From positions 7,602,001-7,666,000 of the forward strand of contig OX387608.1 of the NCBI GenBank assembly GCA_947568835.1: a DNA stretch of 64,000 nucleotides, in the 5' to 3' direction. A model generated the notes under the pieces. It made no database searches. It was given only the letters and a program-made list of their open reading frames with translations, and had not been told where the DNA came from. The DNA is from Protonemura montana (taxonomy: Eukaryota; Arthropoda; Insecta; Plecoptera; Nemouridae). The position numbers and the translations under genes are program-made. Below are positions 57,720-64,000 of the stretch, in pieces. Numbering within the stretch: position 1 is the first letter of the stretch; each line of letters starts with the position of its first letter.

Positions 57720-57995
57720 GGATGAAATCTTATTTAAATTGCAAATGCTTGCAATGCGCGGGGTATTTTATTATTATCAACACTATAACCGTCTCAAAAA
57801 TTGATCTCAAAATCTAAAAAAAATCTAAAAAAAATTGTGAACTGTCATTCTCATCAAATACACTAAAATCGTCTCATGAAGCCAGTGTCCAAGTAGCTCA
57901 ATGGTTCAGAGCAACACCCGCGATAGGTGAAGATCGGGGTTCGAGTCCGCGTTTGGGCATCAATTGTTGAGACGGTTATAAATAGTGTTGATAAT
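57720..57995. repeat. Second tRNA-SINE foldback, one arm deleted
   Basis: The left part (reverse tail and AACACTATAACCGTCTCAAA) and right part (complete SINE head 57886-57960 with GACGGTTATAAATAGTGTTG) repeat the design of 39112-39455, but the left tRNA head is replaced by AATCTAAAAAAA runs. The right head folds as a tRNA: GTCCAAG/TTTGGGC acceptor, GCTC/GAGC D stem, and an ACACC/GGTGA anticodon stem with one mismatch. Confidence 0.85.
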
Positions 57996-58710
57996 AATGA
58001 AAAGTTATCATAGTTTTTACATCTTAACATGAAATTTATTTTCGGAATTACACCAAACCAAGTTTCGTATTTAGTCTTATAAAATAGTGTGTTATTATTG
58101 CAGAATATGTATGTATTGCATATTTTAAATGTACAGGTCACGAAAATGGACGAAGATATAAAATACTGGAGAGATGGATGAGAGATTGTAACAGGCAAAT
58201 TTTATCGGCAAAAATGGGCATGAATATGAATTGGCTTCAAAGAAAAAAGGAACGAGATAAACAAAGGACTTCTGGAAAAAAAAGACGTACAAACTGAAAG
58301 AAAATAAAAATAACGAAGGAAATTTCGACAGCGCAAAATAAGTTCTAACGGGGAAACAAAACAAAAAACTTTTAAAGTCACTCTCAACTTGTTTACAAAT
58401 CTGCTTCAATGAATAATGAAAAACAAAATGTTTAACTTGTTATAAAAAGGAAGGCTCAGTTAAAAGGTCTGTAAACTCTCGGCTGATGCCACGTTTAGGT
58501 CCGATAGGTTCCAATAGCTTCCTATAGGGTTTTTTAGTCAAGGTCGTAATTGTGTGTTTTAATTGCCGAATTTTTCAATTATCAGTCTTGCAGCCAGTAG
58601 CCAGGTAATGGCCCCGACAATTGCGACAATGAAAATTGTTCGAATGCCCTATGCTGGAGATTTGCCCTTTAGGTGCGTCGCTACATGACGCAATGTAGGA
58701 TTTATTTATT
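57996..58710. other. Gene-free spacer
   Basis: AT-rich; minus ORFs (57863-58198, 58125-58409) are F/S/L-rich translations of A-rich DNA and overlap the SINE. Confidence 0.6.
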
Positions 58711-58711
58711 T

Positions 58712-59139
58712 GTGGTGGTCAATGACGCACTGTTTTAACATCTGGCCATGCGGCACTGGTCTAATGGCGTCGGTGAATGAGTGGATGAGGATGATGATGA
58801 TGATGAACGCAATCTAGCCTAGAAGGGAGGAGGGGAAACCCGGTGCCGGCACGTAGTCTACTGCTGCAAAGAGCACCAAGGGGACCACCGGCTTAACATC
58901 CCTTCGCAATGACGGTACAAATCGAACAGCAGGATTTCTCCACATATCCGTGCTGTCGAGAGGTTGATAAGCAAGGCGAGTGAAGTTGCCGTGCTAACTT
59001 TCATCCCTCCAACCTCTTACCCGAATAGAACTGGTTATGTGTTTGATGGTCACCCGTCCAATACCTGACTCAGCGCAGTGTTGCTTAACTTCGGTGATCT
59101 TACGAGAACAGGTGTTTTCAATATACCAAACCATTCGGT
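58712..59139 (-). repeat. 5S-derived SINE, full length
   Basis: From GTGGTGGTCAATGACGCACT through (GATGAT)n, GGAGGGGAAACCCGGTGCCG and CCACCGGCTTAACATCCCTT to CAGTGTTGCTTAACTTCGGT and ACCAAACCATTCGG. Confidence 0.95.
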
Positions 59140-59362
59140 CGCAATGCTGGAGCTGATGTTGATGAACGCAATGTTATGCAATTTTTTAGCTAATGCTAAA
59201 ATTTTGACTGACTCTTTTTACATACTTGTATTTTGACAATTTTTCCAAAACAGAATTTTAAAATGCCATAATTTTAGTTATTTCTATCTCACTAAAGAAT
59301 TTTCTGTGAATCAATAGTCCTTGCAACTACATGATGATAAATTGCACAATAACTATGTTATT

Positions 59363-59410
59363 ACGGTCACCCACGTAACAACAGACTCAGCGTAGGCTTG
59401 CTGAACTTTC
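59363..59410 (-). repeat. 5S-derived SINE, head scrap
   Basis: ACGGTCACCCACGTAACAAC and GACTCAGCGTAGGCTTGCTG resemble the reverse box-C/box-A stretch, but shortened and diverged. Confidence 0.5.
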
Positions 59411-59481
59411 TGCAAAAAACAATTTATTCTGCTTGCTTTTATTTTAAAATATATTCAAAATACATTTCTAATCATAGTGGT

Positions 59482-59915
59482 AACGGTTTGGCGTTTTGGA
59501 AATGCTGGTTCTTGTGTGAACACCGAAGTTAAGCAACACTGCGCTGGGTTAGGTATTGGATGGGTGACCATCGTACACATGACCAATTCTGTTCGGGAGA
59601 GAGGTTGGAGGGATGCAATTTTATACAGCAACTGCATTAGCCTTGCTTATAAATCTTTCGACACCATGATTTGTGGAGGAGTCCTACAGTTTGAGTTGTT
59701 CTGTCCTTCGAAAGAGACGTTAAGCCGGCGGTCCCCTTGATGCTCTTTAACAGGAATACACGACGTGCTGGTGGGATTTTCTCTCATCCCTTTTAGACTA
59801 GGTTACGTTCATCATCATCTTTATCATTATCCACTCATTCACAGAAACAATCAGAGCAGAGTCACAGATCCCGTTTTTGGAACAGTGCGTCGTTAAATCC
59901 CACTACTCAATCAAC
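59482..59915 (+). repeat. 5S-derived SINE, full length, diverged 3' half
   Basis: An intact 5S-like core (CACCGAAGTTAAGCAACACT, GTATTGGATGGGTGACC) is followed by the body with GAGACGTTAAGCCGGCGGTC and a tail AATCCCACTACTCAATCAACC. Confidence 0.94.
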
Positions 59916-60266
59916 CATTAAGTTTAACTATTTATAGACATGCTAGGTAATTTTCGTGGCCGTAGGAGGATAATTCAAAAACGTGCAACACGTGATATCT
60001 GAAAATAACCGCCAACGCACAATTTTCCGGGTGTCACCAGCAGACGGCGCCATCGGCACGAGTCCTTACGCTGCGTCTAACAGGTGGGGTCGGTTTGCCC
60101 ACGCGCTTTCCAGAAGCATTGGAATTAGCTGCTTGATTTGGGGCAGACATGCGAACCGTGCGTTTGGTTCATGTACTTTGAGCGGTACAAATTAGATTTG
60201 GTTTGTCCGGCATTACGTTTGATGTAGCGTGACGATAAAAAGACAGCACTTTCATTGATTTGTTGA
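59916..60266. other. Short spacer between two SINEs
   Basis: A somewhat GC-rich 200 bp (about 60000-60190) with a 70-codon ORF but no recognised domain or promoter. Confidence 0.5.
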
Positions 60267-60671
60267 GTTTAACGATTATCTCTTTGACGAAGGGCCCTGC
60301 GGCACTGATCGAATGGCGTTGAATGAGATTGTGATGAAAAAGGTAAGCCTAACCTAGTTTTTAAGAGGGGATGGTTAAACCGGTATCAGCACGTAGCCTG
60401 CTCTTTTCGGAAATAAATAATTGGGGCCTACAGCTTAATTTCCCTTTCGAAGAACTGTACAAAGCGAATATCTGAATTCTTTCACAATTCCATACTTCCG
60501 AAAAGGTTGAAAAGCAAGGCAAATGAAGTTGCTGTATTGATTGCAATCCCTCCTACTTCCCTCGCAAACAGAACAGGTGTAATGACACCCATCCAATGCT
60601 TGAATCAAAGCAGTTTAGCATAACTTCGGTGATCTCACGAGAACCTGTGATTGAAAAGTCCAAACCATTCG
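60267..60671 (-). repeat. 5S-derived SINE, old copy
   Basis: Reverse orientation with many changes: GGGCCCTGCGGCACTGATCG, AAGCCTAACCTAG, CCCATCCAATGCTTGAATCA and ACTTCGGTGATCTCACGAGA remain recognisable. Confidence 0.88.
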
Positions 60672-61639
60672 ATGGTCACCCAATCAATACCTGATCTACA
60701 GCTTAATTTCGATGACATCTCGATGACAGCTGGAGGTAAGAAAACTCCACACTGTTCGGTTAAAGGAAAAATCACTTTAAATTACTAATTTGATAAAAAG
60801 TAAAAAAGAGTGTAGATGCCTGCTGGTTTTCTATTCAAATAAAGGTGAAGATATTTTTCTAATGACATTTTTTTGCAGTGTGAACAAAAACCTTTTGGAG
60901 TATTTTCTAGAAATTAGTGCACCAGCTTCATTTCTTTATCAAATATGAACATAGTTGTCAATTCATAATTAAAATGAACGAAACCATAAACTCTTTATAA
61001 GGATAGGAACATAGGTCGGTCTTGGCATCCAGCAAGAATGCCGTGAGCCGAATGTTCCTGTACCTACATACAAATTTTCTTCGCTGAATTTTTATTCAAT
61101 TATCAATAGCATGGTTTCAATTTGAGATGGCGGGGAAATTGGAAAAATGTTCGCTGAAAAGCACGAGGGGTTTCCATATTAAAGCAGAGTGAAATTTACT
61201 GGAGTCTTGGGATACCCGATTAGATAGGGGATGAAATACCAGTCACTGGAATTGAGAAAAGAAAGAAAGTAGGTAGAAGAGATCCAATAAAGAAAATAAT
61301 CCTGTTAAGTTAATCAACATGAGAAATGTCACTACTGGAAGCAAAAAACCTTTCGTTCTAGAATTTCATTCAAAATTCGTCTGCTGCAAACTGCGTTAGA
61401 AAGCAATATCAATTAGAGTATCCGCCTACGACCGGCTACGTTTAATGTTTTCTCTGTCGCGCTTTTGCGGATGATAAACAAAATGTTGCCTCTTTCTTCT
61501 TTCTTGTGGTGACATTTCCGAGACCAAGCAAATACAACGGGGATAAAAGGTCACAGATTCTGTGTAAAATGACAAGCAACACAAACACCTTTCGGAAATG
61601 TTTGGCAACATGAAATATCATCAATTTACTGACGATATC
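60672..61639. other. Gene-free spacer
   Basis: AT-rich with no feature recognised. Confidence 0.6.
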
Positions 61640-61722
61640 ACATATGGGCCACCCATCAATTGCTTGGAGTAGCAAAGTTTTGCTTAACGCTGGTGATTTG
61701 ATCGAGATTGAGTATTTCCAGT
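61640..61722 (-). repeat. 5S-derived SINE, head only, diverged
   Basis: GGGCCACCCATCAATTGCTT and TTTTGCTTAACGCTGGTGAT keep the reverse box-C and box-A outline. Confidence 0.6.
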
Positions 61723-61790
61723 TCTGGTACAAATGTTTTGACTGATCAATTCTTGATCATTTCAGAAATGCGAAGTAACAAATTGTTTTT

Positions 61791-62174
61791 GTTGTGTTTT
61801 ACGACGCACTGTTCTGAAAACAAAGCTGTGTGGCATTGGTCTAAAGGCGTCGATGCATGAGTGGGTGATGACGACGATGAATTTAGCTTAGCCTAGAAGG
61901 GAGGAGATAAAACCCGGTTCCGGCATGTAGCCTATACTCCAATCGTAGAGCACCAAGGAGACTCCCGAGTAATCAGCCCTTCCAAAGGATGGTACAATTC
62001 GAACAACAGGATTCTTCCACAAATCCATGACACCAAGAGGTCGATATGTGAGCCAAATGAAGCTGTTTTACTTACTTAATTCCCTCTAACCTACCTCGCG
62101 AATCAGTGTTTGAAGGTGTACAAAGCATATTTTAGAACAGTGTTGCTTAACTTAGGTGATCTCACGAGAACCAG
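61791..62174 (-). repeat. 5S-derived SINE, old copy with box C lost
   Basis: TTTTACGACGCACTGTTCTG, AGCCTAGAAGGGAGGAG, ACCCGGTTCCGGCATGTAGC and CAGTGTTGCTTAACTTAGGT. The GGTCACCCATCCAAT stretch is replaced by unrelated sequence. Confidence 0.88.
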
Positions 62175-62636
62175 AAAGAGATGTTTGTGTATTGAAGAAG
62201 GGTTTGCCTAGCATCAATGACGTCTTTGCCAACGACCTCCTAAACAATTGAAATTTTCTTGAGATGCACAGGGCAACACTTTCCTAGCTGAGCAATTCAA
62301 ATAATAATAAATAACGTAAAATATTTTGTTTTCAATTTTTTTCACCCTTTGATAGCCTTGTTTTAATGAAGTCTTGATCGATTTTGGCGCTGCTGCAGGC
62401 TTCTGATTTTTCCTAAACTTTCTAAGAGTTACGTTTTGCTCACTTCTAAGTCACTTCTAAGTAACAGGTCGTTCACTAACCCTTAGGCGTATTAAGTTGT
62501 ACCTCCTAGCAAATCATTGTTTGCATCTAGCATCCATCTTAAACCAAACAAATTACTATAAAAATGTACTTCTATAAGATTGGCTCCTAGCCGAAATCTG
62601 GTTTAGATTCCCTTCCTTTCCTTGTTTTCTTTTCTT

Positions 62637-62829
62637 AAGTCGGTGATCCCCTTTGTGCTCTTCGACAGAAGTAGGCTTTGTGACGTCACCGGGTTTCCTC
62701 TCCTCTCTTCTATACTAGTTACAGTTCATTGTCATTCCAATCGTAATCCACTCTCTTACCGACGCCGATGACCAGTGCCGAAGGGACCGTTGTCAAAATA
62801 GTGCGCTGTTAAACACCAAAAATTAATCA
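62637..62829 (+). repeat. 5S-derived SINE, 3' half
   Basis: It begins at AAGTCGGTGATCCCCTTTGT and keeps the right half to GTGCGCTGTTAAACACC and an AATTAATCAAT tail. Confidence 0.85.
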
Positions 62830-63785
62830 ATTTGAGGATTTTTTTTTAATTGGCAATTCCTAAATACGGATTATACATAACTATGCTGCATCTCTTTTGT
62901 AAAGTTCGGAAAACGAGAATGTTATTAGTTTGATAAGGACAAAAAATGTACATTCACAGGGAGATAAAAAAAATATAAAGAGGAAATAATTTACTTACAT
63001 GTATATACATTGCATTGTACGTACATTTTACATTTACAATTATACATTACACGCAATCGTTTTACATTTACAATTATACATTACACGCAATCATTTATTA
63101 ATTATTTGATATTATTTACATTTAACAATGTACATGTAAACACGTTAAAAACAAGAAAACTGCCAATGTGTGCATCTTGGGGAGTGTGACCCAATAATAA
63201 TATCCCGTATACGAGTCTCGAGTGAATTTACGAGTAATACACTAGTTTCGGTGTATCGTGATCGGCAATTTGCAGTATTCTTTTTATGAGGAAACATCCA
63301 GAGGCTATTATTTTTACTGATTAAATGTGTATAAACCTATTTCTCACTGATGACAAAAATACCCTTTTTTCCAAATAACAAATTATGTAAGTTTGATGCA
63401 GTTTGATGCATGTACACCTGGAAGGTTTGCCTTAATTTCTTTCACCACCAACACAAACAAACATAATTTATTTCCGAGCCTATTCCGGATTAAATCGGCG
63501 GTCGACGCTTCTAAATTTGTATACACTTTCGATCGTGGTATAAGTAGTATACCATTTTGTTCCATGTTCCTCATTTGCTCCCTTAACTTTTCGTGTACAT
63601 CATGCAATTGCTGTTACTGCACTCAAACAAAGCAGTACTCGTCGATACTATTAGCTGTAAGACTTTCACTTTACCTGCATTCCGCACAGCGGCGAGCGTT
63701 CTGAGAACTTCCCCAGGGCCCGTTGCATAAACAATGCCGTTTAATCTTATTTTTGAAAATCGCAACGCCCAACGTTTTAGCTCTT
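62830..63785. other. Gene-free spacer
   Basis: Apart from the 34-bp duplication nothing is recognised. Overlapping ORFs at 63383-63704 on both strands have no known domain. Confidence 0.55.
63023..63092. repeat. 34-bp tandem duplication
   Basis: TTTACATTTACAATTATACA with TTACACGCAATC occurs twice, exactly 34 bp apart (the ACGCAATC blocks at 63051 and 63085). Confidence 0.9.
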
Positions 63786-64000
63786 TGGAAACATTACTTC
63801 TCATGAGATCACCGAAGTCAAACTTCACGGCGTTGGGTCAGGTTTTGGGTCGGTGACCATAAATCAGATGGGTTGCAGAGATTGAAGTTATTCCAATAAG
63901 TACACTCATCTTGCCGATCAATCTCTCTACAGCATAGATTTCTGGAAGAATACTACTGTTCGAGTTGTACTATTCATCAAAAGGGACGCTAGACCGGTGG
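63786..64000 (+). repeat. 5S-derived SINE, cut by the window end
   Basis: GGAAACATTACTTCTCATGA, GATCACCGAAGTCAAACTTC, GGTCGGTGACC and GGACGCTAGACCGGTGG in the usual order. The copy is old and runs off the right edge. Confidence 0.85.

Noticed and set aside
57886..57960. A functional tRNA gene
   Set aside because: It folds as a tRNA, but the anticodon loop has G in place of U33, the T stem has a mismatch, and the sequence recurs as part of a repeat with a fixed tail. It is a SINE head.
59482..59560. A genuine 5S rRNA gene
   Set aside because: Only about the first two thirds of 5S is recognisable, the 3' strand of helix I is missing, and the sequence continues into the SINE body.

Overview
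The window is animal nuclear DNA, most likely from an arthropod. It is AT-rich, its genes are split by introns with GT/AG borders, and it has no operons and many short interspersed repeats. Four protein-coding genes can be rebuilt exon by exon. In order they are: an SLC6A15/17-like amino-acid transporter (+, 255-13133, 9 exons, 728 aa); a TTF2/lodestar-type SNF2 ATPase that releases RNA polymerase II (+, 18602-27787, 13 exons, 1047 aa); an SLC9A8/NHE8-type Na+/H+ exchanger (+, 30621-36222, 7 exons, 650 aa); and an SBK1/Meng-Po-type serine/threonine kinase (-, 51453-52598, with a probable non-coding first exon near 55373-55504). The arthropod guess rests on how closely the kinase and exchanger fit insect and other arthropod homologues as I remember them. 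I cannot name the species.

Layout: 1-16256 is the transporter with a 6.6 kb first intron and a long 3' UTR. 16257-18594 is spacer. 18595-28560 is the TTF2 gene. 28560-30620 is spacer with the NHE8 promoter at its right end. 30621-36400 is NHE8. 36400-51180 is gene-poor and holds a transposase-derived exon-like ORF, a 43-bp satellite, a perfect 42-bp palindrome and foldback repeats. 51180-55510 is the kinase locus. From 55510 to the end there is almost nothing but repeats.

The dominant repeat is a SINE of about 430 bp. Its head is derived from 5S rRNA, including the internal pol III control region, and about 20 full or broken copies lie on both strands. A second, tRNA-derived SINE occurs alone and as head-to-head foldbacks. 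Two further small families look like MITEs.

The four genes do not form a pathway: they act in amino-acid uptake, transcription termination, organelle pH and signalling. The most interesting points are a kinase stop codon (TGA) followed in frame by 90 more open codons, a dense group of CREB sites in the inferred first intron of that CREB-linked kinase, the 5S-derived SINE family, and several perfect palindromes or foldbacks.
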